From Saprospiraceae bacterium (lineage in GTDB: Bacteria; Bacteroidota; Bacteroidia; Chitinophagales; Saprospiraceae), in assembly GCA_016710585.1 (NCBI GenBank), contig JADJVN010000005.1:21816-85815 (forward strand): DNA of 64,000 nt. The letters are read 5' to 3'. A program made the translations under genes and the position numbers. Under the pieces are notes generated by a model that saw only the letters and a list, made by a program, of their open reading frames with translations, was not told where the DNA came from and did no database searches. This document shows positions 51,746-63,354 of the stretch, piece by piece. The number at the start of each line of letters is the position of its first letter. Positions within the stretch are counted from its first letter, which is position 1.

Positions 51746-52635
51746 TTAAAATTAAATTATCATTTCTACTCATTATATTTTTAGCTATAAACTCTTTTAA
51801 TGTCTTTTCACAAGATACTTTATCTCATAATCTATTATGGGAGATCACGGGCAATGGACTAAAATCAAAATCTTATTTATTTGGAACTATTCATGTGATT
51901 CCAAAGGAGGACTTTTTTTATCCAAAAAATACAGAGGAAGTGCTTAAGCAAAGCAAATCTATTTTTTTTGAAGTAGATATGGATAAGATGAATGACATGA
52001 CGACCATGTTTTCAGTATTGGATAAAATAATGATGAATGATGATATGAAGCTGCAAGACCTATTGTCTGAGTCAGAATATAATGTAATTAAGGAGTATTT
52101 TAATGAAACTGGATTACCTATGATGGTTATAGATCGATTTAAACCAATGATTTCGCAGGTTTTAGCAGATCCATCCATTCAGGCAAGTAATATGAAAAAT
52201 GGTGATATTAAATCATATGAAATGGAACTTATGGAATTGGCGAAAAGTGATAAGAAAAAAATTGGCGGACTTGAGACAATCGAATTTCAGCTTTCAATAT
52301 TTGATAGCATCCCTTATATAGATCAGGCCAAATATTTATATCAAACTATTGCAAGTGCAAATACAGGACAAGATGAATTGAAGAAATTGGTTGAAATATA
52401 TAAAAGCCAAAATTTGAATTTATTAGGAAAAGCAATTAATGAGGATGAAAATGGACTTAATTCTTTTTTAGATATATTATTAAATGAAAGAAATAAAAAA
52501 TGGATTCCAATCATTGAGAAAAACATGAAGATAAATTCTTGTTTTTTTGCTGTAGGAGCAGGACACTTAGTTGGTGACAAAGGTCTAATTAATTTACTTC
52601 GACGAAATTCATATACTGTAAATCCAGTAAATTAA
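51742..52635 (+). CDS. TraB/GumN family protein
   Basis: 297 residues with a signal peptide (SFLLIIFLAINSFNVFSQ). Family motifs are LLWEITGNGLKSKSYLFGTIHVI near the start and VGAGHLVGDKGLINLLRR near the end, the two conserved GxxH blocks of the TraB/GumN (erythromycin-esterase-distant, putative metalloprotease) superfamily. In bacteria the function is not established. ATGA overlap with the methyltransferase stop and a 3-base gap to the carbonic anhydrase suggest one operon. Confidence 0.9.
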   Translation: MIKIKLSFLLIIFLAINSFNVFSQDTLSHNLLWEITGNGLKSKSYLFGTIHVIPKEDFFYPKNTEEVLKQSKSIFFEVDMDKMNDMTTMFSVLDKIMMNDDMKLQDLLSESEYNVIKEYFNETGLPMMVIDRFKPMISQVLADPSIQASNMKNGDIKSYEMELMELAKSDKKKIGGLETIEFQLSIFDSIPYIDQAKYLYQTIASANTGQDELKKLVEIYKSQNLNLLGKAINEDENGLNSFLDILLNERNKKWIPIIEKNMKINSCFFAVGAGHLVGDKGLINLLRRNSYTVNPVN

Positions 52636-52638
52636 GAT

Positions 52639-53154
52639 ATGGCATTAATTATAGATGTAATAGGAAAGTCTCCAAGAATAGCTGAAAATTGCTTTTTAGC
52701 TGAAAATGCTACAATCATTGGTGATGTTGAGATTGGTAATGGCTCTAGTGTTTGGTTTCAATCGGTGATTAGGGCTGATGTGCATGAAATACGAATTGGT
52801 AAAGAAGTGAATATACAAGATGGGGCAATAATTCATTGTACCTATGAGAAAGCAGGAACCTACATTGGTGATAGGGTAAGCATAGGTCATAGAGCAATCG
52901 TTCATGGATGCAGGATTTTTTCTGATGTGCTAGTGGGTATGGGTGCAATAGTAATGGACAATGCTATTGTAAATTCTAATGTCTTGATTGCAGCAGGAGC
53001 AGTCGTCCTTGAAAATAGTGTTCTTGAATCTGGTTATATATATGCAGGAGTACCAGCTAAAAAAGTAAAAATCCTCAATCCAGATACTTTTCAGTTTTTT
53101 ATTGACCGGACTGCAAAAAACTATCAGCTTTATGCGTCATGGTTTAAAAATTAA
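52639..53154 (+). CDS. gamma-carbonic anhydrase family protein
   Basis: 171 residues of left-handed parallel beta-helix hexapeptide repeats. The pattern SSVWFQSVIRADVHEIRIG, then NIQDGAIIHCT, IGHRAIVHGC and IYAGVPAKKV is typical of the YrdA/PaaY/gamma-CA group. The three metal-binding histidines are present (in IIHCT, IGHRA and IVHGC). Members bind zinc or iron and form trimers; carbonic anhydrase activity varies within the group. Confidence 0.93.
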   Translation: MALIIDVIGKSPRIAENCFLAENATIIGDVEIGNGSSVWFQSVIRADVHEIRIGKEVNIQDGAIIHCTYEKAGTYIGDRVSIGHRAIVHGCRIFSDVLVGMGAIVMDNAIVNSNVLIAAGAVVLENSVLESGYIYAGVPAKKVKILNPDTFQFFIDRTAKNYQLYASWFKN

Positions 53155-53358
53155 GGGACAGTAGTTATTTTACACACATATTAATTATAATTATATTATT
53201 TTTTTTTATTTGTAACTTGTTGATTATCATTATTTATTACGAATATATATGATATATATAGGGAATTATATAGTTAAAATTAGTGAAAAAAATAAAACGT
53301 GTTGTAACTTTACCCTTTGAAGCGTTTTATTAGAAGCATAACCAAAAATTATTAACTC

Positions 53359-53760
53359 ATGAAAAGTACAAAGCTTTTTAATTTTGCATTTTGCATTGTT
53401 GTATTATTTTTTATTGGAAATCAACAACTTAGAGCACAAAGTATACTCCCTCAACTGAAAGATAAGTCTGTAAGTATTTCAATAGTTGACCAAAATTTGG
53501 CTATTGCTAAAGAGGCGTATGACAAAACCCCAACAAGTTCCCCTGACTATACTGTTATTAGAAGTAAATATGTAATATTAAACAACTTAAAAGATTTGTT
53601 GTCCAAACCAGATTGGCAGGTGAATGATGCGCTTATCGCATCATTTGGTGAGTCATTTAACATTGTTTATCATAAGGATGACAGTGTTTCAGGCAATTTA
53701 ATTTTAGCGAAAGCTTGGCCAAGTGAATTTGATGAAATTATAAATCTTTTAAAAATATAA
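53359..53760 (+). CDS. small secreted protein of unknown function
   Basis: 133 residues. A signal peptide (FNFAFCIVVLFFIGN, cleavage near LRAQ) and a helical mature region (VDQNLAIAKEAYDKTP, YVILNNLKDLLSK). No family was recognised. It sits 105 bases upstream of the giant T9SS gene, on the same strand, after a 204-base spacer in which TAACTTTA (53305-53312) could be a promoter core. Confidence 0.75.
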   Translation: MKSTKLFNFAFCIVVLFFIGNQQLRAQSILPQLKDKSVSISIVDQNLAIAKEAYDKTPTSSPDYTVIRSKYVILNNLKDLLSKPDWQVNDALIASFGESFNIVYHKDDSVSGNLILAKAWPSEFDEIINLLKI

Positions 53761-53865
53761 AACAGGATTAGATTTTAACACATAGAAGAGCACACTAAAT
53801 ATTTGCTGAGGTAGACGAAGCGGTTTCCAAAGCGAAGATTTAATTTTTTTAAACCAAAACTGGGT

Positions 53866-56800
53866 ATGATGAAGGCGATTTTTTTTACTTATTCAAAGTA
53901 TTTGTTACTTTGTGTTTTTATTTTTGGAAATTTTGAGGCTTTTTCCCAAGCGAGTTACACTGCAGGAACATGTAAAGGGGCTTTTATGGATATTAGGGCA
54001 ACAGGTACCTTATTAGCAGGATCACAAGGTGATGATGTTACGCCTACATTTGCTTTTCCGTTTCCAGTAATATTTTATGCTAATTCTTATAGTTCTGCAA
54101 CTTTCGGATCAAACGGATTTATCAGATTTACCCCGTCAACAAGATCTGGAGGTGATTTAACCAATGTTGCATTGGTACCAGGTTTCAATTTGATTGCTGC
54201 ATTATGGGATGATCTTAATACAACCACTGGGACTGGAGAACTAGATAATGGGATTTATACTCAAGTCATGGGTGCAGCACCTAACAGAGTTTTAATAATT
54301 CAATGGGTAGGCAGTTATTTTGGATCTTCTGCTAATAGTGATCAAATAACCTTTGAAGTTAAAATTCATGAGACAACCAATGAAATAGAGATTATTCATC
54401 AAGATTTAATTGATGCAGCAGACACTCAAAATAATGGAACTTCAGCAACAGTTGGAGTTGCTGGTTTGTCCAATACAACTGTAACACAATCTTATTTTAA
54501 TCAAACAATTATAGTTCCTAAATTTTTAAGCTACAAACCTTATACCAATACATTAATTCCTCCGCCATACACTTCTGCAACATGTGCACCAAGTTTTGTA
54601 GATATCAGAACTACAGGAGCATTAGTACCGGGAAGTTTGGGAGATGATGTAACAGTAGCTATTGCAATTCCTTTTGCATTTATGTTTTATAACCAATGTT
54701 TTACAACTGGTACAGCTGGAAGTAATGGTTTTCTAAGATTTGCCCCAAGTTCAAGGACTGGTGGAGATTTTAGTAATGTTACATTAGCTTCAGGAATGAA
54801 TTTAATCGCCCCATTATGGGATGATTTGAATACTAGCTCTGGTGCAGGTGAATTGGATAATGGTATTTATACTCAAACAAATGGAGCAGCTCCAAATAGA
54901 AATTTTGTCATTCAGTGGGTTGGGAGTTATTTAGGTTCAAGTGGTAATACTGATCAAATTGTTTTCCAAGTAATTTTATTTGAAGGGACAAATCAAATTA
55001 TTATCACTCACAATGACCTTAATGATGGGGCCGATACACAGAATGGAGGTTCTTCAGCAACTGTAGGTATTGCTGGTCCAGATGGCTCTACATTTGTTCA
55101 AACTTCATTAAATACAACAATAACACCTATCCCATCATGTTTTAATTATACTCCCGGTGTTTGTAGTCCTGCACAAGATATCACATGTCCGGCAAGTGTT
55201 GGGCCAATTCAGTGCGGTAGTTTAAGTCCAATTACTACTATATCAGGAGTGTTAGATACTTTTGATTTGAAATTCAATAGACCTAGAGTTGGGGCATGTG
55301 TTGGAGATACTTTCAATACTCCTTATTATGAAGTCAAGACATTGTTGACTCTGAAAGCTGGGACGTATACTTTTTCAGCAACATCTGGCATGGATTTTTT
55401 CGCAGCGATATATAAAGGATCATTTGATCCATGTTTGCCTTGCCAGAATTTAATAGCAATTGATGATGATTCGGGAATAAATGAAGATCCAGAAATTACT
55501 TTTTCATCAACTGGAATTGAAACATTTTATCTAGTCACAACTACATATTGTTCAGGAATGACTGGTGCATATACATGGACTATAACTCCTGCAGGCACTA
55601 GTAAAATTTTTGATGCAACATATGGAACACCTACAGTAACTGCATGTTTTCCATCTTGTGTGAGTATGAAAGATTCAATTGGAATTACCTGTGTAGGCGA
55701 TTTTACAATATTTCGAAAATATGTATTAAAAAATATTAATCTTAGCTGTGGTAATTTAGGTATAGATTCATGTGTTCAAACAATAAATATTGACGATACT
55801 ACTCCTCCAATTATAAATTGTCCAGCAGAAACAACAGTTGCTTGTCCAGGGGGAGTACCAGTTTTGCCGACTACATACGGAGAGTTTGTTATGCTTGGTG
55901 GCTCAGCAACAGATGAATGTTGCCTCGCAACGTCTACTTTCCGTGTAGCGAGTGTTATTCCGAGTCCTTTGGTTTGTGGAACTCCATCCATCGTAACTTA
56001 TGAGATTAAAGATACTTGTGGCAATACCAATACATGCACACAAATGATTACAGTTAATGATATTATACCACCGACTGCGGTTTGTAAAGATATAACAGTT
56101 GGATTGGATATGAGTGGAAATGGAATGTTCACCGCTCCAGATCTAGATAATGGAAGTTCAGATAACTGTGGAAGAACTTTGAAATTTACAATGAATCATT
56201 CAGGATCAGTTACTTTAGCAGACCTTGGAGCAAAAATCCCTGTTTTATTAACAGTTATGGATACATGCGGAAATAGCGATACTTGTACATCTATAGTATG
56301 TGTAGTAAATGCGATTTTACTCAATGCAGTTTGTCGGGATATAACTGTTTATCTTGATGCTTCTGGTAATGCAGTATTTACAGCTGATCAGTTAGATGGA
56401 GGAAGTACAGCTGGAGAAGGTTGCGAGCCTGTCGTCATAACAATGCGACATTCTGGGAGAATGACTTGCGATAGTGTTGGGTTACATTCAGTTACTGTAT
56501 GTGCCACTGATGCTTGTGGAAAAGATTCTTGTGTGGCTATGGTGACAGTCTTAGATACGATAAAACCTACTATTGTATGTCCAGCACCTTTAACTGTCGG
56601 TTGTGCTAATGCTGTTCCAGCACCAAATGCACTTTTGCCAGTTATTATGGATAATTGTCTAGTAGGTTCGAGTATCAGTTTTGTGAGTGATGCTATCTCT
56701 GCACAGACATGTGCTAATCGATATACATTAACTCGAACATATCAGGTTACAGATAGATCAGCCAATACAGCAACATGTACCCAAATCATAACTGTCAACG

Positions 56801-59800
56801 ATATAACGGCACCAGTGATAACTTGTCCGCCAACAGCATCAGTCTTATGTTTTGCAAATGCACCAGCAGTGTTAACAACCACAGCAGCATTTATTGCAGC
56901 AGGAGGTACTGTAACTGAGGCTTGCTCCCCAGCGGCAACTTTATCTTTAACAAGGGCAGATACAGTTCGAGCATGTGGTGCCTCAAATATAAGAAGGACA
57001 TATAGGGTTACAGATGCGTGTGGACAATTTTCAGAATGTGTGCATCAGATTAATATTACAGACGCAAATCCACCATCTATTATACCATTGCCAAACAGAA
57101 CTGTATATTGTCAAAATTTACCAACAGATACTGCAGCAGGAACTACAGGGAATTTACCTGTGGTTGGTATTAATTATTTGGATAATTGTGGGTCAGTAGG
57201 ATTGACAGCAAGTTCGACAGTTGCAATTGTACCAGGATCATGCCCAAGTAACTTTACATTGAATCGGACTTGGACATTTAGGGATGCAGTAGGCTGTACA
57301 AGTTCATTTGTCCATAGTATTACTGTAAGAGATACCACACCGCCTGTTGTAACTTGTCGTGACATTACATTAAGTTTACCTTCAACTGGTACTTTGAATT
57401 TTGATTTGGCTAGTTTAGTGGTTTCAGCTAATGATGTTGTTTGTAATAGCAATCCATCAGTACCAATTTCCGATATCAGAAGTTTCACATGTGTGAATGT
57501 AGGGACGGCTGTAGCTTATCCTGTAACAGCACGAGATGCATGTGGAAATATAGGTAGATGTGTAGCGATGATAACGGTATTGGATGTGACACCACCGGAG
57601 ATAATCGGCTGTCCTACGAAGGGAGTCGTGATTAATCTAGGTCCTGGAGAGTGTGAAGCAAGTTGGAACGCACCTCAATTTATGGCTATGGACAATTGTC
57701 CAATAGCAGGATTATATACAGGAACAGAGACATTGTCAATGGGATGTAGTTTGAATCAGAATAATAATAATTATGAGGTAGGAGGAGCAACGGGAGTGTT
57801 TTTTGATGTGATGAACTTATCTACAGCACCATTAGCATTGAGCAGTGTGAAGGTCATGTTGAATATCACAGTAGGAAATACTTACCGAGTGTATATGACA
57901 AATAATGCGGTATCATTTAGTACAGTAATAAATGATGCGACACAGTGGTTCCAATTAGCGCCAGACCAAGTGATAAGCCCAGCAATCAATCCACCCCCAA
58001 GTGGAAGATATTTGACAAAGATAAATCTAGGAGCATCAAGGATAGATACAACATATGTTTGTGGAGATCCAGTATATGATACAGTAGGAGTTTATAGTGG
58101 CGTCATCCAACCAGGTCAAACTCGAGGAATCGCATTATATGGAATAAATGGTGGAGGATTTTATTATACGAATGGCATTGCACCATGCAATACGACGATA
58201 CAAGGAAATGGGGTATTGGGAATCGATGTAAGGAATGGTAGATCGACACGCGGAAATGCGATACCATTCAATCAGCCGATATCGTTTTCAGTTCGAATGT
58301 TCAATGGGGACTTATGTTATTTGACAGAACCAGTGAATACCATCCCAGTGAAACAGACATGCGGATTACCATATGGCCCAGGATGTTATTTCCCAATAGG
58401 TTGCACGACCTTGTGTTATGAGGCTACAGATGCATCTGGAAATAAAGCAACATGTACATTTGATGTATGTGTCAAAGAGTTTACAGGTTATACGAATGTA
58501 TTGGCATGTAATGATTTAATACAAGTGAGTTTAGACGACAGTTGTAAGGCTACCATCTATTCAGATATAATCTTGAAGGAGGCCCATACAGATGTTATGA
58601 TGATTATATCGTTGAGGTAAGAGACTGGGTAACGAATGCCTTAGTAGACAGATGTACAAACCAAGTAGGACCGCAGATTGATTGTAGAGATATAGGCCAT
58701 GAGTTTAAGGTAACGATAAGAGATCCACTAACAGGCAACAGCTGTTGGGGAAAGGTAATCGTAGAAGATAAATTGGCACCACGAATCACTTGTCCTGCAG
58801 ATACATGTGTACCATGTCATTCATCGATAGATCCAGGCGTATTGGGATTAGCTACAGTGGTAGAATGTTTATCAGGCACATGTACGCCAGTATATGGCTG
58901 TAATAGTTATTCATTGTCCTACAAAGACATCGTAGATCAAGGCAATTGTGCATTGGGATATGATAGAAGAATCACAAGAATCTGGACAGCAATAGATGCC
59001 TCAGGAAATAAAGGAACATGTACTCAAATTATAACAGTAGGAATAGGCACATTAGAAACAGTAACAGTGCCATCCAACTATGATGGATTGGAAGAAGACA
59101 TGTTAGCATGTGATAAGAAGATAGACAAATCGAAAAATATTAATCCTCACATGATCAATGAGCCAGAATGTTTAGATGGCTATTTATTAGATTCAGCAAT
59201 TTTCTTGGCCAACCCAGCAAATTTTGACTGGTATGATTGGCCATTAGCATCAGATGGATTGACATTACCAATAGGAAGAAGAGTACCAAGAACATTGGGT
59301 TGGAATTGTATCGATGATGTAACAGATAAGAATTATGGACATCCAAGTCCAGATCCAGTATATTATCCACAACATCCAAGATGGGATCCAATATTCCAGA
59401 ATTGCTGGCCAGCAAATCGCCACATCATGTGGATTGGGACAGGCAGACCAGGATCAGATTGTAGGAATTTAGGCACAGTATACGAAGACGTAATCATACC
59501 ATTGGCGACAGCAGGCTGTGATGCGGGATCAGTAGGCTGTTATAAGGTATTGCGCCAGTGGACCGTATTGGATTGGTGTACAGGAGAGATAGGTGGTCAT
59601 AGCCAAATCATCAAAGTAGCGGACGTAGAGGGACCGAAAGTATTATATCCAGATACAGTGATCGTAAACATGGAAGTATGGACCTGTACAGGTAGATGGG
59701 AAGTACCGAAGCCATGGATTACGGACAATTGTTCAAATGAGATACATTATAGTGTAGAGGTGACAGAAGGAACCGTACTAGGTGATGAGCAAACAGGCTA

Positions 59801-62800
59801 TGTGGTGGTAGATATGCCAATAGGTGTACAAGAAGGCTATATAGTAGCGACAGATTGTTGTGGAAACATAACAAAGAAATTAGTTAAATTGAATGTACTG
59901 GATAACGTACCACCAAATTGTAATACAAGAAAGAATACAGTAATCACTTTGGCAAGTAATCAAAGTACGGGAGAAGCATTAGGCAAACTATATGCAAAAG
60001 ACTTAGATGAAGGCTCAAGAGATAACTGTTCGCCACATGTATTCTTCAAAGTGATCAGAATGGAAGAGTTGATCAATACAAGAAACGGAAGAAGACCACC
60101 ATTTGACAACAGAGTAAGTTGCAATGGAATCAATGGCGACGATGATCCAGGAGTATTTGCACCAGGGAATCAAGTATACTTTGACGATTTCACAAAATTC
60201 TGTTGTGCAGATGCAGGAAAGACGATCATGGTAGTGTTGCGAGTATTTGATAAAGACCCAGGAGCAGGACCAATTCATCCAAATAGATTTGAAAGCATAT
60301 TTGATCTAGAAGGTCATTTTAGTGATTGTATGGTAGAAGTAGATATTCAGGATAAACAACCACCAGTAGTAGTAGCACCACCCGATATGGTAGTGAGCTG
60401 TTGGTATTGGTTTGATCCATCAGAATCAGCCTTGGAAGATCCAAACAATGGAGCATTTGGAAAATTAGTAACAGACCTGTCAAGTCGTAAGAAGGTAGCG
60501 ACATTAGACTTAGTATGTCATCAATATTGCGAATCAAACATCCACGACTATCCAGGCGGTAGGAGAGGAAGATTACCATTGACGTCAAGAAATGAAGGTG
60601 ATATCGCATGTGATTATTACTGGACAAAATTTGATACAGCACATTTAGATAGAAAGTATGAGTTGGCATGGGGATTTGATGGTTATGCATTAGGCACCTG
60701 TGCAGTAACGCCAACGATCAATGCATCAGACAACAGAGATTGTGGACAAGGATTAATCACAAGAACATTCTCAGTAGCACCGGGTATCAGTGCGGTACAA
60801 CAGATCTGGGTAGTAGATTGTGATCCATTCTGGGTAGCTACAGCATGTGATCAATTAGATGATATCTTCTGGCCTGACTGTCAGCAATTGGGAAGCAGCA
60901 TCATAGGCTGTGGTGCAAGAGACTGGTCACCAAACAATCCAAGTACAGGAGGCTGGGCGAAAGTTGAGCACGGAGGAGATGACAATTGTGCATTGATAGC
61001 AATCGAGTACGATGATGAGATCTTCAGAATCGAACCAGATGCATGTATCAAGATCATCAGAACATGGACAGTATTAGACTGGTGTCAGTATGATCCATTC
61101 GATCCAAACTGGAAAGGAAGTGGAAGATGGACACACACTCATGTTATTAAGGTAAGAGACGAAGATGCACCAGTGGTGACATGTACAGTAGGTTTATGCG
61201 AGACACAAGGATTGGCAACAATCGATCCAAGAACAGGCTTGTGTTTAAATCATATCACATTGACAGCAACAGCATACGACAGTTGTTCACCAGAAGACTG
61301 GTTGAAGTGGGAGTATAAGATAGACTTATTCAATGATGGAAAAGGAGTACATTCAGGATATGACTTCAGAGTAGGATCATTAACGAAGAAAGAATTTGCA
61401 GCAGGAGATACAGCATTGGTAAATCACAATCCATATGCAGATGACAATAAGAATCCATTCGATGCAAGTGGAACCTACCCAGTGGGTGTGCACAAGATCA
61501 AATGGTTCGTAGAAGACGGCTGTGGTAACATAGCAGTATGCGAGACATTGTTTGAGGTTAAGGATTGTAAAGCGCCGACACCATATTGTCGATTTGGCGT
61601 GATCACAGTAGTGATGCCAAGCAGTGGATGTATCACAATCTGGGCAAGTGACTTTGATGCAGGAAGCTATGACAATTGCACAAGACAAAGCAATTTACAT
61701 TTGACGATTGAAGGAGAAGATAGTTTGACGATCTGTTGTCAAGACTTCATAGATAAGAAAGCAGATGATGAATTGGTGATCCCGATCAAGATGTGCGTAG
61801 AGGATGAAGAAGGCAATAAAGATTGTTGTACGACGACATTAGTGGTACAAGATCCACAAGGCGTATGTCCAAATGGCGGCTCATTGAAAGGCAAGATTAC
61901 GGGAGAAATCAAAACTGAGACAGGCAAAGCGACCACATCAGTTGATGTTGACTTGATGAACAATGGACAATTGAAGACAGAGATGTCGACAGTCAATGAT
62001 GGCAAGTATGCATTTTATAGTTTAGATCTAGGATTAAACTATGAGATCAAACCAAGCCGCAATGATGATCCATTGAATGGCGTGACGACAGCAGATATCG
62101 TAAAGATGCAGAAGCATATCTTGGGACAAGAAGAGTTGAATAGTCCATATAAGTTGATAGCAGCCGATGTGAATAGAAGTCAAAGTATCACAGCAGCGGA
62201 TATAAGCGAGATCAGGAAATTGATTTTGGGTACGACAGAGCGATTCAAATCAGTACCAAGTTGGGTCTTTGTACCTACAGAACATGTATTTGCAGATAGA
62301 ACGCAGCCATGGAATTATCCAGTGAGCAGCGGAATGCTGATGAATAAGAAAGAGAATCAAGTAGACTTCATCTCTATAAAGATGGGAGATGTAAACTCAA
62401 CTGTGACAGCAGGTCTACAAGGATCAAGCACAAGAACTTCAGGTTCAATGAACATGGAGATCATGGATAAAGCATTAGAAGCTGGAGAAATACACAAAGT
62501 AGAGTTCAAGTCAAGTGACTTCAACAATATCAGTGGTTACCAGTTCACAGTTAAATTTGATGCAAGTGATTTCATTCGAAGGAGTGGAAGCAGGAGCATT
62601 GAAGACAACAGAAGGCAACTTTGGCTTATCGAGAGTAAACAATGGCATCATCACCACAAGTTGGAATTCAAGCAAAGGCGAAAGCTATAGCGCGGATCAA
62701 GTATTGTTCACATTGGTATTCAGAGCGAACAAAGGAGTCCAAATAGGACAAGCAATAACAATCAACAGCGAAGTAACAGCAGCAGAAGCATATGATGCTA

Positions 62801-63107
62801 CATTGGAGACTAAAGCAGTGAGATTGAATGTAAGAACGGATAGAGGAGTAGTTGAAACAGGAGTATTCGAATTGAATCAAAACGAACCAAACCCATTCAA
62901 CAAACAAACATTACTGAATGCAAGTCCAGCAACATTGACGATGTATGATGTTACAGGAAAAGTATTGCGAGTATACGAAATCGAAGGCTTGAAAGGATTG
63001 AACACCAAAGTGATCAACAAATCAGAGCTTAACGGAAACGGCGTAATCTACTATCAATTGATGCTGCAAACTTTACAGCAACTAAGAGAATGATTATTAT
63101 CGAATAA
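53866..63107 (+). pseudogene. giant (about 3,080 codon) T9SS type A surface protein, frame broken three times
   Basis: A signal peptide (LLLCVFIFGNFEAFSQ) is followed by two tandem nidogen-like modules, a pre-peptidase-C-like module (55250-55600), a long series of HYR-like modules, and the layout seen in the 29.8-43.4 kb array: regulatory-like, dockerin-like pair (GVTTADIVKMQKHILG, NRSQSITAADISEIRKLILG), cohesin-like and sorting domain (NQNEPNPFNKQTLL). Frame breaks lie near 58578 (the join restores GGPYRCYDDYIVEVRDW), near 62560 inside the cohesin-like domain, and near 63060 (the join restores DAANFTATKRMIIIE, ending at 63107). Codon choice shifts after about 57.6 kb. Likely a surface scaffold or adhesin; ligand unknown. 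Confidence 0.82.
53956..55140 (+). repeat. tandem duplicated nidogen-like module
   Basis: Two copies of about 590 bases (53956-54540 and 54571-55140) at the start of the giant gene. Shared marks are the GSQGDDV/GSLGDDV turn, the FGSNGFIRF/AGSNGFLRF core, ALWDDLNT/PLWDDLNT, GELDNGIYTQ, IQWVGSY and DTQNNGTSATVG/DTQNGGSSATVG. Each copy resembles the NIDO-type domain of extracellular proteins. Confidence 0.75.
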
Positions 63108-63134
63108 GAATAATTATCCATAGCGATCATATGC

Positions 63135-63160
63135 AAAAGGGGCTTTTTGCCCCCTTTTTT
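63135..63160 (+). terminator. intrinsic terminator of the giant gene
   Basis: Stem AAAAGGGGC, loop TTTTT, GCCCCC then a run of seven T. It lies 28 bases after the inferred stop at 63107. The spacer from here to 63354 is AT-rich with no gene recognised. Confidence 0.88.
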
Positions 63161-63354
63161 TATTGTTTTATTAAAAATTCCACTTGTTAAGCAGACTATT
63201 TTTTAAATATTACTGTTATATGAATAAGTGTGTTTAATTTTGATTAACATTTATGTAAAGATACTGAATGTCAGTCATTTATGCTTTAAGTTTAATTAAT
63301 GTATTTAATTATGGGAATTTTATTTTTTGAACAAAAAGTAACTTTGCATTCAGA

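Noticed and set aside
59155..60714. Several minus-strand frames opposite the giant gene
   Set aside because: They are rich in His/Leu/Ile with no motif and lie opposite a strongly patterned coding frame; shadows.
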